Source of the DNA: Jiella mangrovi
Lineage (GTDB): Bacteria > Pseudomonadota > Alphaproteobacteria > Rhizobiales > Rhizobiaceae
Direction: 5' to 3'
Length of the DNA stretch: 53,985 nucleotides
Assembly (NCBI RefSeq): GCF_017815135.1
Contig: NZ_JAGJCF010000025.1
Span: 1 to 53,985 of the forward strand
Translations under genes and position numbers: made by a program
In this document: positions 44,506 to 53,610 of the stretch, piece by piece
Numbering within the stretch: position 1 is the stretch's first letter
Layout: every line of letters starts with the position of its first letter
The notes under the pieces: model-generated
Seen by the model: the letters and a program-made list of their open reading frames with translations, nothing else
Databases searched by the model: none
What the model was told of the DNA's origin: nothing

Positions 44506-45677
44506 GCCGAACTTCTTTTGCAACGCGCGCGGCGTATCCGGCACACTTGCCAGGCCGGCGCGCCATCTTCGGTGCGTTTCTGGCGGGCCTGCTTTTGTTG
44601 CCGGCGCTGACGGGTCCGGCCGCGGCTCAGGAAGCCTCCCAGCCCGACGTGACCAGCGCGACCCGCGAGCAGAAGCTCGATGTCGTGTGGAACGCCATCG
44701 ACGGCTACATCCGCCCCGGCTACGCCAATGTCGTCGACGCGGCGGAAGAGGCCAGCGGCGCGATGGACGACCTCTGCCGGCTACCTGCGGGTGAGAATCT
44801 CGAGGACGCGCGCGAGGCCTTCGGCCAGCTCGTCAATGCCTGGTCGCATGTCGAGTTCGTCCAGTTCGGACCGGTGATGGAAGACAATCGCGGCTCGCGC
44901 ATCCTGTTCTTCCCCGATCGTCGCGGCATTGGGCTCAAGCAGGTCCAGGCGATCATCTCGGGCAAGGACGAGAGCGCCACGCTGCCCAAGGATCTCGCGG
45001 CCAAGTCGGTCGCCGTTCAGGGCCTCGGGGCGCTGGAATACGTGCTCTATGGAAAGGGTGCCGACAGCCTGAAGACCAAGGACGGCAATTTTCGCTGCCG
45101 CTACGGCCAGGCCATTGCCGGCAACGTTCTCAGCCTCGCGACCGCGATCCAGAATGGCTGGGCGAAGGACATCGGCGGCATCGCCGAACGGATGACCGAC
45201 CCCAAGGCCACCGACCCGGCCTATCGCAGCGCCGACGATTCCCTGAAGGAGATCGTCGGAATCTTCATCACCGGCTTCGAGGCCATCCGGGACCTGCGGC
45301 TGAAACCAGCCATGGGTGAAAGCGAAAAGAGCGCCAAACCGAAGCTCTTGCTGTTTTACCGCGCCAACCTCGCCCTCGTCGCGCTGCGGGCGGACTTTAA
45401 CGGACTGAAGGACCTCTTCACCGCGTCGAACGTCGCCTCGCTCCTGCCCGAAGCGCATGCCTATCTGAAGGATTCCATCCAGTTCGAGTTCGAAAATGCC
45501 GAACTCACCTTCCAGAAGATATCGCCGCCGCTCACCAAAGTCGTCACCTCCACCGAGGACCGGCAGAGCCTCACCTATCTCCAGATCGTCGTCGACAGTC
45601 TCCAGACCCAGTTCGCCAACCAGCTTTCGCCGCTGCTCGGGCTTTCGTCCGGCTTCTCCGCGCTGGACGGCGACTGA
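44502..45677 (+). CDS. Imelysin family periplasmic protein, second copy
   Basis: The 391-residue protein overlaps the preceding gene by four bases. A signal peptide ends PAAAQ, and the imelysin fold follows with AFGQLVNAWSHVEFVQFGPV and ILFFPDRRG. At the GxHxxE position it has GLGALEYVLYG, with no His, so metal binding would differ from the first copy. The C-terminal part has YLQIVVDSLQTQFANQL. It may be a structural partner to the first imelysin. Confidence 0.9.
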   Translation: MSRTSFATRAAYPAHLPGRRAIFGAFLAGLLLLPALTGPAAAQEASQPDVTSATREQKLDVVWNAIDGYIRPGYANVVDAAEEASGAMDDLCRLPAGENLEDAREAFGQLVNAWSHVEFVQFGPVMEDNRGSRILFFPDRRGIGLKQVQAIISGKDESATLPKDLAAKSVAVQGLGALEYVLYGKGADSLKTKDGNFRCRYGQAIAGNVLSLATAIQNGWAKDIGGIAERMTDPKATDPAYRSADDSLKEIVGIFITGFEAIRDLRLKPAMGESEKSAKPKLLLFYRANLALVALRADFNGLKDLFTASNVASLLPEAHAYLKDSIQFEFENAELTFQKISPPLTKVVTSTEDRQSLTYLQIVVDSLQTQFANQLSPLLGLSSGFSALDGD

Positions 45678-45742
45678 GCCCTACACTGGACGCGGTGCGC
45701 TACAGCCGGCACCGGGCGATCGCAACCGAGGGAGCCAAGCGC

Positions 45743-46867
45743 TTGCGCCTCTTCGACAAGAACACGATGGTCAAAAGCGGGGCCATCGACCGCCGCAGCT
45801 TCATGCTCGGTGCGGGAGCCGCCTTCGCCGCCGGCCTGTCGCCGCGCGCCGCGGCGGCTTTCGACCGGGCCGATGCGCTGTTCGGCGCGTCATGCCTGCG
45901 CCCCGACGGGCGCTTCGGCTGCGCCGTCTTCACCGATCGCGGCGAGCTGGTCTCGTCGCTCGCCTTGCCCGATCGCGGCCACGACGTCGCCTTCGATCCC
46001 CGTTCCGGCCGCGCCGTCGTCTTCGCCCGCCGCCCGCGCACCTTCGCCATCGTCTTCGATCCGGTTTCGGGCGAAACGATCAGGACGCTGACGTCGCCGG
46101 AGGGACGGCACTATTTCGGCCACGGCTTCTTCTCGCCCGACGGGAGGCTGATGTATGCGACCGAGCACGACTTCGACGCCGCACGGGGACTTGTCGCAGT
46201 CTACGACGTCGAGGCCGGCTATACCCGCATCGGCGAGTTCGACGCGCACGGCATGGACACGCATGAAGCGCTTCTGATGCCCGATGGCGAGACCATCGTG
46301 ATCGCCAATGGCGGCATCGAGACCCATCCCGACTATGGCCGGCAGATGCTCAACATCCCGACCATGGAGCCGTCGATCGTCTTTCTCGACAGAAAGACCG
46401 GCGATCTGATCGACAAGCAGCTTCTGCCGAAAGCTCTCCACAAGCTGTCGCTCCATCATATCGCGATCGATGCGCAAAACCGCGTCTGGTTCGGCGGCCA
46501 GTATCAGGGCGCCGCCTCCGATACGCCGCCGCTCGTCGGCTATGCCAGAGCGGGGGAGCCTTTGACCCTGAGCGAATTCCGCCCGGCCGAGCTTGCCTCA
46601 CTTTCCAACTATATCGGCTCGGTCGCGGCAAGCCGGGATGGGGAGCGGATCGCCGTCTCCTCGCCGGTCGGCGGAACGCTGATGATCATCGAGGCGAAGA
46701 CCGGCAATGTCCTCAAGCGGTTCGCATTGAAGGACGGCTGCGGCCTTGCGCCCGACGGACCGGACTTCCTCGCAACCAGCGGCAAGGGAGCGGTGCTGCG
46801 TCTCGAAGAGGACGACGCGCCGACACTGGCCGATCTCGAATGGGACAATCACATTCTGGCGCTGTGA
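45743..46867 (+). CDS. DUF1513 protein, Tat-exported beta-propeller
   Basis: The protein is about 374 residues with a twin-arginine signal (DRRSFMLGAGAAFAAGL). It then has repeated beta-propeller-like segments: GHDVAFDPRSGRAVVFARRP, GHGFFSPDGRLMYATEHDFD, GEFDAHGMDTHEALLMPDGE and SLHHIAIDAQNRVWFGGQYQ. DUF1513 genes travel with imelysin and DHOR genes in proteobacterial iron loci. TTG 45743 has GAGGGAG seven bases upstream. GTG 45695 and ATG 45767 are alternatives. Confidence 0.85.
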   Translation: MRLFDKNTMVKSGAIDRRSFMLGAGAAFAAGLSPRAAAAFDRADALFGASCLRPDGRFGCAVFTDRGELVSSLALPDRGHDVAFDPRSGRAVVFARRPRTFAIVFDPVSGETIRTLTSPEGRHYFGHGFFSPDGRLMYATEHDFDAARGLVAVYDVEAGYTRIGEFDAHGMDTHEALLMPDGETIVIANGGIETHPDYGRQMLNIPTMEPSIVFLDRKTGDLIDKQLLPKALHKLSLHHIAIDAQNRVWFGGQYQGAASDTPPLVGYARAGEPLTLSEFRPAELASLSNYIGSVAASRDGERIAVSSPVGGTLMIIEAKTGNVLKRFALKDGCGLAPDGPDFLATSGKGAVLRLEEDDAPTLADLEWDNHILAL

Positions 46868-47092
46868 TGAGCTTTGGCTCCGATTGAGAGCCTGGCAGCG
46901 TCCTGTCTGCATGCGCAGGAACGCAGGGAGGCCCTGAGTGCGCCCCGTCCCAAATCGTTACCGAAACGTTAACAGCCGTGCCAAACCGGTGCAAAAGTGC
47001 CGGATTCGTCCCATTTCGGTGCAATTTCGGCTGGCATGAAACCTGCTGCATCCCTGATAGGTTAACAAGTCCTTACCGTCAGGGAGACACGC

Positions 47093-47845
47093 ATGAGACG
47101 CTACAGCCTCTTCGCCGTCACCACCATTCTCGCCGCCTCCGCTGTGGCCCTGCCCTTCGATGTCATAGAGGCAGCGGCCGGCGATACGACATACGAGATC
47201 GCCCAGAACGACCCTCAAGGCAGCGGCCAGCGCTATCTGCGTGACGGCGGCTCCATCCGCATCCCCGCCTCCGTCGACCGTCAGCGCGGGGACAGAGGCG
47301 AAAGCGATCCGGCAGGCGGCCAGCTCGACGGCGTCAGCGGTATCGACCGGCTGAACGGCGACGACATCCTCGAAGAGGCCCGCGAGGACAATCTCGGCAC
47401 CGCTCCCGACATCTATTCGACGCAGGAGCGAGAAGAGTTTCTTGAAGACGGCGGCTCGATCCGGCCAGTCTTCGAAGACGCGCCCGGCGGTGGCGTGACG
47501 GTCTTGCGCGGGAAGAACATCGAAGGCCACTGGCGCCATGTCGTGGTCAAACCGGTCAATCTGAGCAGCCACGGATCCTTCGCCGTCATCACCTCGGATG
47601 TCGGCTACGAGCCGGGAAATCGCGGCTCGGTGCGGCACGTGTCGAGCAACGGCCCGGCGGAGACCTTGGATTATCGGCGCTTTTCGTCGGCCCCCAAGAT
47701 CATCCATGTCGAGAACGAGCGTCTCGACCGCCGGCCGATGCCCTCCTCCGGGATCGAAACCATCTATTCGGGCGGCGCCAAGATCATCCGGCTCTCCAGA
47801 GGCTATCGCATGAGCGACGACAGGGACGTGTCCTCGCTGAAGTGA
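47093..47845 (+). CDS. Exported protein of unknown function
   Basis: I do not recognise a family. The 250-residue product has a signal peptide (MRRYSLFAVTTILAASAVAL, cleaved near EAA). Two similar blocks carry DGGSIR, at about 52 and 122, and a basic, Tyr/Arg-rich C-terminal half has IIHVENERLDRRPMPSSGIE. GGGAG is 8 bases before the ATG. Upstream, CGTTA recurs at 46956 and 46967 (11 bp apart), and CGGTGCAA occurs twice near 46986 and 47019, possible regulator sites. Confidence 0.7.
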   Translation: MRRYSLFAVTTILAASAVALPFDVIEAAAGDTTYEIAQNDPQGSGQRYLRDGGSIRIPASVDRQRGDRGESDPAGGQLDGVSGIDRLNGDDILEEAREDNLGTAPDIYSTQEREEFLEDGGSIRPVFEDAPGGGVTVLRGKNIEGHWRHVVVKPVNLSSHGSFAVITSDVGYEPGNRGSVRHVSSNGPAETLDYRRFSSAPKIIHVENERLDRRPMPSSGIETIYSGGAKIIRLSRGYRMSDDRDVSSLK

Positions 47846-48116
47846 GACCGTCTTCCGCTGCCGGTTTCGCGATAGTCTCGGCGGCATGGGCGATCATTGG
47901 CCCTGCCGCCCAGAAGGGCATAAAGGTGGGCAAGCACGGGCTCGGTACTCTGGCGAAGCGTGAGGCACCCGACCCTGCCCTCGCCGACCCGGCCCCGTTG
48001 GCGGGCGGCGACGCAGCCCTCGGGACGGCGATCTCTATAGCCGGCAGCGAGGCCAGCGCAGCATGACGCAGGGGTCGCCGGCAGGGCCAGTCTCCCCTCG
48101 CCGACGGGCGGGCGTT

Positions 48117-48758
48117 CTATTGCAAGAACGGATTGGTCCGCTTTTCGTCGCCGATGCGACTGCCCGGTCCGTGCCCGCAGAGAAAGCCGACCTCGTCGCC
48201 CAGCGGCAGGACCTTCTCGCGGATCGACCGCAACAGCGTCTCGTGATCGCCACCGGGCAGGTCGGTCCGCCCGATCGAACCGGCAAAGAGCACGTCGCCG
48301 AGATGGGCAAAGCCCAGAGCACGATTGACGAAGATGACGTGTCCCGGCGCGTGGCCGGGCGTGTGATAGACCTCGAAATTGTGGCTGCCGAAGGAGACCG
48401 TCTCGCCCTCGCTCAGCCATCGGTCGGGCGTGCAGTTCTTCATGCCGGGCCCGGCGCCGAACATCTTCGCCTGATCTTCGATCGAATCGAGCAGCATCCG
48501 GTCGTCCTCATGCGGGCCGACGATGGTCGCGCCGATCATAGCCTTGAGATCCATCGCCCCTCCGGCATGGTCGAGATGGCCGTGGGTGAGCCATATGTCC
48601 TTCACGGCGATGCCGAGTTCACCGATGGCCGAGGCGATCGTGTCGGCGTCTCCGCCGGGATCGATGACGACCCCAACCTTTTCGTCGGCATCGAACAGGA
48701 TGCAGCAGTTCTGCTCGAACGGGGTGACGGGCACGATGCGGGCACTGAGTTTGGTCAA
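48117..48758 (-). CDS. MBL-fold metallo-hydrolase (glyoxalase II-like)
   Basis: The 213-residue protein has LTHGHLDHAGG (HxHxDH metal motif), EVYHTPGHAPGHVIF, LGDVLFAGSIGRTDLPGG and FLCGHGPGSRIGDEK, supplying a full set of zinc ligands. It belongs to the short YcbL-like branch of the glyoxalase II group, probably hydrolysing thioesters. TTG 48758 has AGGAG upstream and gives the usual TKLSARIVPVTPF start. An ATG at 48803 adds 15 residues. Confidence 0.9.
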   Translation of the reverse strand: MTKLSARIVPVTPFEQNCCILFDADEKVGVVIDPGGDADTIASAIGELGIAVKDIWLTHGHLDHAGGAMDLKAMIGATIVGPHEDDRMLLDSIEDQAKMFGAGPGMKNCTPDRWLSEGETVSFGSHNFEVYHTPGHAPGHVIFVNRALGFAHLGDVLFAGSIGRTDLPGGDHETLLRSIREKVLPLGDEVGFLCGHGPGSRIGDEKRTNPFLQ

Positions 48759-48858
48759 GACGGGCTCGCTCCTGGGGTTCTCGAGGCGCTTTGTGACCGC
48801 CATGATAGGCAGAGGCGGCCGGCATGACTACGCTCGCCCGCCGACATCCTTGCGAAAA

Positions 48859-49539
48859 TCAGGCGTCCGGCTTCGTCCCGAACCAGATCACGTGCCTTGC
48901 GCCCCGTTTGCCACGATGGGCTTTCACCCGGACTTCCTCGACATCGAAGGCGCTTTTTCGCAGGCGCGCGGCAAAGCGTTCGTCCGGTCCCTGCGACCAG
49001 ACGGCGAGGACGCCGCCGGGCTTCAGCGCGCGCCGCGCCTCGCCGAGCCCCTTTGCCGCATAAAGCGCATCATTGACGTCGCTCGTCAGCCCTTCGGGCC
49101 CGTTGTCAACGTCGAGCAGGATCGCGTCGAAATGAGATTGTGTCTCCGCCATGAGTTCCGCGACGTCCCGCACGACGATCTCGACGCGCGGATCGTCGAG
49201 ACAGCCCTCGAAGATATGCGCCATTTCGCCCCGCGCCCAAGCAACGACGGCCGGAACGAGTTCGCAGACGACGATCCGGGCATCTTCGGGAGCAACGGCG
49301 AGAAGCGCGCGCAGGGTGAACCCCATGCCGAGCCCGCCGACGACGATCGTCGGCGCCGCGCGCCCGGCGATCTTTTCCACCGACAGCCGGGCCAGCGCCT
49401 CTTCCGAGCCCGACAGCCGGCTGTTCATCAGCTCGATCTGCCCGAGCATGATCGAATATTCGGCGCCGCGCCGCATCAGCTTCATGTCGCCCTCGCTGCC
49501 GGGGATCGACGAGGTGGCAAGGTGTTCCCAGGGAATCAT
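48859..49539 (-). CDS. Spermidine synthase-like methyltransferase-fold protein
   Basis: The 226-residue protein has a spermidine synthase-type Rossmann core: LGQIELMNSRLSGSEEALA, VVGGLGMGFTLRALL, VVCELVPAVVAWAR, AILLDVDNGPEGLT and LKPGGVLAVWSQGPD. It lacks the long N-terminal beta domain of full spermidine synthases, so aminopropyl transfer is not assured. ATG 49539 is chosen because the frame to 49608 adds a Pro/Ser-rich leader without support. Confidence 0.85.
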   Translation of the reverse strand: MIPWEHLATSSIPGSEGDMKLMRRGAEYSIMLGQIELMNSRLSGSEEALARLSVEKIAGRAAPTIVVGGLGMGFTLRALLAVAPEDARIVVCELVPAVVAWARGEMAHIFEGCLDDPRVEIVVRDVAELMAETQSHFDAILLDVDNGPEGLTSDVNDALYAAKGLGEARRALKPGGVLAVWSQGPDERFAARLRKSAFDVEEVRVKAHRGKRGARHVIWFGTKPDA

Positions 49540-49631
49540 GGACGGGCACTTCGATCTGTTGGGCAAGAACGCGCTGCGGCCCGGAAGCGACGAGCCACCG
49601 GGCCGCATGAGGTTCGATTTGAGGGATCGGG

Positions 49632-50522
49632 CTATTCAGCCGCCGCGCGCTTCGGCGTCACTTCGGCCGCATAGTCCTCGACAAGGCGCTTGGAGATCTC
49701 GCCCGGCGTGAACCGCCAGTCGGCGATCTCGGCCACCGGCGTGACCTCGGCAGCGGTGCCGGTCAGGAAGCACTCGGAAAAGCCGGAAAGCTCTTCGGGC
49801 ATGATTTCGCGCTCGATCACCGTGAGGCCGCGACGCTTGGCGAGATCGATCACCGTGCGGCGGGTGATGCCGTCGAGGAAACAGTCAGCCTTCGGTGTGT
49901 GGATGACCCCATCCTTCACGAAGAAGACGTTGGCTCCCGTGGCTTCGGCAACATATCCGCGCCAGTCGAGCATCAGGGCGTCGGCATAGCCTTTGGCCTC
50001 GGCCGCATGCTTGGAGATCGTGCAGATCATGTAAAGCCCGGCGGCCTTCGACTTGGAAGGCGCGGTCTTCGGGTCGGGCCGCCGATATTCGGCAAGGTCC
50101 AGCCGGATGCCCTTCATCTTCTGCTCGGGGTCGAAATAGCTCGGCCACTGCCAGATGGCGATGGCGACGTTGATGCGGTTGTTTTGGGCCGAAACGCCCA
50201 TCATCTCCGAACCGCGCCAGGCGACCGGCCGGACATAGGCGTCGGCAAAGCCCTGCCTGCGCAGGAGCTCGTTCGTCGCGGCATCGATCTCGTCGGCGGA
50301 ATACGGAACCTTGAAGCCGAGGATGCGGCCGGATTCGATCAGCCGCTCGGTATGCTCGCGCAGCTTGAACACCTCGCCGCCATAGGCCCGCTCGCCCTCG
50401 AAGACGGAGCTGGCATAATGCAGACCGTGGGTCAGCACGTGGATCTTGGCATCCTTCCAGGCGACGAATTCGCCGTTGAACCAGATTTCGCCATCACGTT
50501 GATCGAATGGAACCGCGCTCAT
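49632..50522 (-). CDS. ilvE: Branched-chain amino acid aminotransferase
   Basis: The 296-residue fold-type IV PLP enzyme has IWFNGEFVAWKDAKIHVLTH, LHYASSVFEGERAY, the lysine in SKSKAAGLYMI, ADALMLDWRGYVAEATGANV and the late FLTGTAAEVTPVAEI. It transfers amino groups between glutamate and the keto acids of Leu, Ile and Val. ATG 50522 has GGAG six bases upstream. The longer frame to 50675 is unsupported. It diverges from the marR gene. Confidence 0.94.
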   Translation of the reverse strand: MSAVPFDQRDGEIWFNGEFVAWKDAKIHVLTHGLHYASSVFEGERAYGGEVFKLREHTERLIESGRILGFKVPYSADEIDAATNELLRRQGFADAYVRPVAWRGSEMMGVSAQNNRINVAIAIWQWPSYFDPEQKMKGIRLDLAEYRRPDPKTAPSKSKAAGLYMICTISKHAAEAKGYADALMLDWRGYVAEATGANVFFVKDGVIHTPKADCFLDGITRRTVIDLAKRRGLTVIEREIMPEELSGFSECFLTGTAAEVTPVAEIADWRFTPGEISKRLVEDYAAEVTPKRAAAE

Positions 50523-50715
50523 GGTGTCTCCAGCGCCACTGACGGGCGCTCTCCCTAGATTGCCGTTGGACGTGGCATCGCATTGCGGGCAGAATTTTGA
50601 CGGTCGCAATGCGAAAGGACGGCGATTGATGGTATCTGCTCGGTGCCGCCAAAGGCGGTATCGCGCGGTTTCCACATCCAGGGCGCCGGTGTAACAATAA
50701 AGCCAAATTACGTCA

Positions 50716-51282
50716 ATGGTGCTGACCTATCTTATGGACACCCCGGCCGTTCGAAGCGATCCGACCTCTGACGAGGAGCGCGCCATCGTGCGCGAGGCGC
50801 TGCCAACCCATGGCAGCCTCGACTTCCGCGTCATCGAACTCTTCTTCTTCGCCTATCGCGAGTTCACCGGCGACGCTGATTCGATTCTCCTGCGCTACGG
50901 TTTCGGCCGCGCCCATCATCGGGTCCTGCATTTCGTCAATCGCGATCCGGGCCTGACCATCGCCGAACTCCTCGACATCCTGCAGATCACCAAGCAATCC
51001 CTGTCACGGGTCCTGCGGCAGCTGCTCGACGAGAATTTCATCTGCCAGGTCCCCGGCGACGAGGATCGGCGTCAGCGCCGGCTCTATCCCACGGAAAAGG
51101 GCCGCGCGCTGACGGTCGAACTCTCCGAAGCGCAGAACCGCCGCATCGAGGCGGCGCTCGCCAAGACCAGCGACGAGGACATGCGCCCCATCGCGGCCTT
51201 CCTGAAGGCCATGGCCTCGGACCGCGCATCGGCCCGCGAGTGGTTCGCCAGGAAGGACATCAGTTGGAGCGACAGCGAATGA
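50716..51282 (+). CDS. MarR-family transcriptional regulator
   Basis: The 188-residue protein has a winged helix in LHFVNRDPGLTIAELLDILQ, ITKQSLSRVLRQLLDENFIC and the wing DRRQRRLYPTEKGRAL, with helical dimer ends. It probably senses a small ligand. ATG 50716 or the in-frame ATG at 50734 could be used. Neither has a strong site. It overlaps the response-regulator gene by four bases, forming an operon with the two-component pair. Confidence 0.9.
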   Translation: MVLTYLMDTPAVRSDPTSDEERAIVREALPTHGSLDFRVIELFFFAYREFTGDADSILLRYGFGRAHHRVLHFVNRDPGLTIAELLDILQITKQSLSRVLRQLLDENFICQVPGDEDRRQRRLYPTEKGRALTVELSEAQNRRIEAALAKTSDEDMRPIAAFLKAMASDRASAREWFARKDISWSDSE

Positions 51283-52004
51283 GCGACACCGAAGCAGACG
51301 GCGGCGAGACCTCCGGGGCGATCGGCGACGATGCCCCGCACATCCTGATCGTCGACGACGACAGGCGCATTCGGTCCCTCCTCTCCCGCTTCCTGTCGGC
51401 CCGCCACTTCCGGGTCTCGGCCGCGGCCGATGCCGCCGAGGCGCGGCGCATTCTGGGCGGCCTCGATTTCGACCTCGTCGTCGTCGATGTGATGATGCCC
51501 GGCGAGAACGGCATCGATCTCGTGCGCTCGATCCGCAAGACCCGGGACGCACCGATCCTGATGCTCACCGCCCGCTCCGAGACGGAAGACCGGATCGAGG
51601 GGCTGGAGGCCGGCGCCGACGACTATCTGCCCAAGCCCTTCGACCCGCGCGAGCTTCTGCTTCGCATCAACAACATCCTGAAACGCGGCGCGCCGCAGAC
51701 GGTGGTCAAGCTCGAGCATGTCCGGTTCGGCCCGTTCACCTTCTTTCTGTCGAAGCGCGAGCTCAAACGCGGCTCCGAGATCATCCGCCTCACCGACCGC
51801 GAACAGGAGATCATGAGCCAGTTCGCCGCCAAGGCCGGGGAGACGATCCCGCGAATGGAACTGCTCGGCGAGGAAAGCGAGGTCGGCGAGCGCACCGTCG
51901 ACGTCCAGATCAACCGGCTGCGCCGCAAGATCGAACAGGATCCGACCAACCCGCTCTGGCTCCAGACCGTGCGCGGCATCGGCTACAGGCTGAACATCGA
52001 CTGA
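51279..52004 (+). CDS. OmpR-family response regulator
   Basis: The 241-residue protein has a receiver domain with DDD at 26-28, the phosphoacceptor Asp70 in VVVDVMMPGENG, Thr98 and Lys119 in PKPF, followed by a winged-helix output domain (SEIIRLTDREQEIMSQFAA, GERTVDVQINRLRRKIEQD, VRGIGYRLNID). It is presumably phosphorylated by the kinase encoded next. Confidence 0.95.
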   Translation: MSDTEADGGETSGAIGDDAPHILIVDDDRRIRSLLSRFLSARHFRVSAAADAAEARRILGGLDFDLVVVDVMMPGENGIDLVRSIRKTRDAPILMLTARSETEDRIEGLEAGADDYLPKPFDPRELLLRINNILKRGAPQTVVKLEHVRFGPFTFFLSKRELKRGSEIIRLTDREQEIMSQFAAKAGETIPRMELLGEESEVGERTVDVQINRLRRKIEQDPTNPLWLQTVRGIGYRLNID

Positions 52005-52122
52005 GGCTTCGGCGCGCGGCCCGAAGCTTCGCAGGCCCGTCAATCCAGGACGGCGACCGGTCCAGTTGGCGGCCGTTTCGAATTTGCATTATGGGTGCGG
52101 ACCGCCCCATCTATGTTGGCAG

Positions 52123-53610
52123 ATGACCCTGATCGACCGCATCCTTCGCAACGGCAAGCATGCTCCCGGAGCCCCCCGGCTGCGGGATCTGCGTGCGCGG
52201 CAGGCTTCGGGACCCGTTGCCCGGACGGCCGCCTGGCTTCGCGCCCGCGCCCCCCGGCGCGTCGATGTCTGGCGTGGACCGCTGCGGCCGATCCCCCGCT
52301 TCGTCCGGCGCTTCCTGCCCAAGGGGCTTTATCCGCGCTCGCTGATCATCATCCTCGCGCCGATGATCCTGCTTCAATGCGTCGTCACGGTCGTGTTCAT
52401 GGAGCGCCATTGGGCGATGGTCACAGAACGGCTTTCGGAAGCCGTCGTCGAGAACATCGCGGCGGTCGTCGATCTGATCGAGACGACCAAGAATACCGCC
52501 GAAATCGACCGCGTTCTGCAGGTCGCCCAACGCCGCCTCGACCTCAATATTTCGCTGCTTCCCCCCGGCGAACTGCCGCCCCCGACGCCCAAGCCCTTCT
52601 TCAACATTCTCGACGGGATCCTGTCGGAGGAGCTGACCAAGCAGATCGGCCGGCCGTTCTGGATCGACACCGTTGGCAATTCCCGGATCGTCGAGATCCG
52701 CATCCGGCTCGACGACGGCATCCTCAGGGTCTTTGCACCGCGCAATTCCGCCTATGCCTCGAACACCCACATCTTTCTGGTCTGGATGGTCGGCACGTCG
52801 CTGGTGCTTCTCGTCATCGCCGTCCTCTTCCTGCGCAACCAGATCCGCCCGATCCAGGCGCTGGCGGCGGCGGCCGACGATTTCGGCCGCGGCAAGCCGA
52901 TGCCGCAGGATTTTCGCCCGCGCGGGGCGTCCGAAGTGCGCCAGGCCTCGGTCGCCTTCATCCAGATGCGCGACCGCATTGAACGCCAGATCGAGCAGCG
53001 GACCCGCATGCTGAGCGGCGTCAGCCACGATCTGAGAACGGTGCTGACGCGCTTTCGCCTGCAGCTCGCTCTTCTCGGCGAGGGCGAGGATCAGGACGAG
53101 CTCAACGCCGACATCGACGAGATGCAGCGCATGCTCGAAGGCTATCTCGCCTTCGCCAAAGGGGAAGCGGGCGAGGACGTCGAGGAGATCGATCTGGAAC
53201 CGCTGCTCGATCGCTACGAGGCAGAGGCGGAACTGAAGGGCAAGACCCTCACCCACGAGATCACCGGCGACACCCGCGTCACCGTCCGGCCGGATGCTTT
53301 CACGCGGATGATCTCGAACGTCGTCGCCAACGCGCTTCGCCATGGCGACAAGGTGGAGATGTCGGTCACCCACGACACCCGCTGGCTCTCGATCGTCGTC
53401 GAGGATGACGGACCCGGCATTGCCGCCGATCAGCGCGAGGCGGTGTTCAAGCCCTTCGTGCGCCTCGATGTCGCGCGCAACCTCGACGCCGGCGGCACGG
53501 GCCTCGGCCTCGCCATCGCCCGCGACGTTGCACGAGCCCATGGCGGCGACATCCTCCTGTCCGACAGCGCGCTCGGCGGCCTGCGGGCGCTCATCCGCGT
53601 TCCCGCCTGA
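52123..53610 (+). CDS. EnvZ-type sensor histidine kinase
   Basis: The 495-residue protein has a basic cytoplasmic N-terminus, TM1 near 76-97 (SLIIILAPMILLQCVVTVVF), a periplasmic sensor of about 125 residues, TM2 (IFLVWMVGTSLVLLVIAVLF), a HAMP linker, the His box MLSGVSHDLRTVLTRFRLQL and an ATPase domain with NVVANALRHG, EDDGPGI and GTGLGLAIARDVARAHGG. It autophosphorylates on the His in SHDLRT and passes phosphate to the upstream regulator. The ATG at 52123 is preferred over the frame from 52066. Confidence 0.94.
   Translation: MTLIDRILRNGKHAPGAPRLRDLRARQASGPVARTAAWLRARAPRRVDVWRGPLRPIPRFVRRFLPKGLYPRSLIIILAPMILLQCVVTVVFMERHWAMVTERLSEAVVENIAAVVDLIETTKNTAEIDRVLQVAQRRLDLNISLLPPGELPPPTPKPFFNILDGILSEELTKQIGRPFWIDTVGNSRIVEIRIRLDDGILRVFAPRNSAYASNTHIFLVWMVGTSLVLLVIAVLFLRNQIRPIQALAAAADDFGRGKPMPQDFRPRGASEVRQASVAFIQMRDRIERQIEQRTRMLSGVSHDLRTVLTRFRLQLALLGEGEDQDELNADIDEMQRMLEGYLAFAKGEAGEDVEEIDLEPLLDRYEAEAELKGKTLTHEITGDTRVTVRPDAFTRMISNVVANALRHGDKVEMSVTHDTRWLSIVVEDDGPGIAADQREAVFKPFVRLDVARNLDAGGTGLGLAIARDVARAHGGDILLSDSALGGLRALIRVPA

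Noticed and set aside
47846-48116. Short open frames between the exported unknown protein and the MBL-fold hydrolase
   Set aside because: None has a ribosome-binding site or protein-like pattern. The region is a convergent intergenic gap with no feature I can name.
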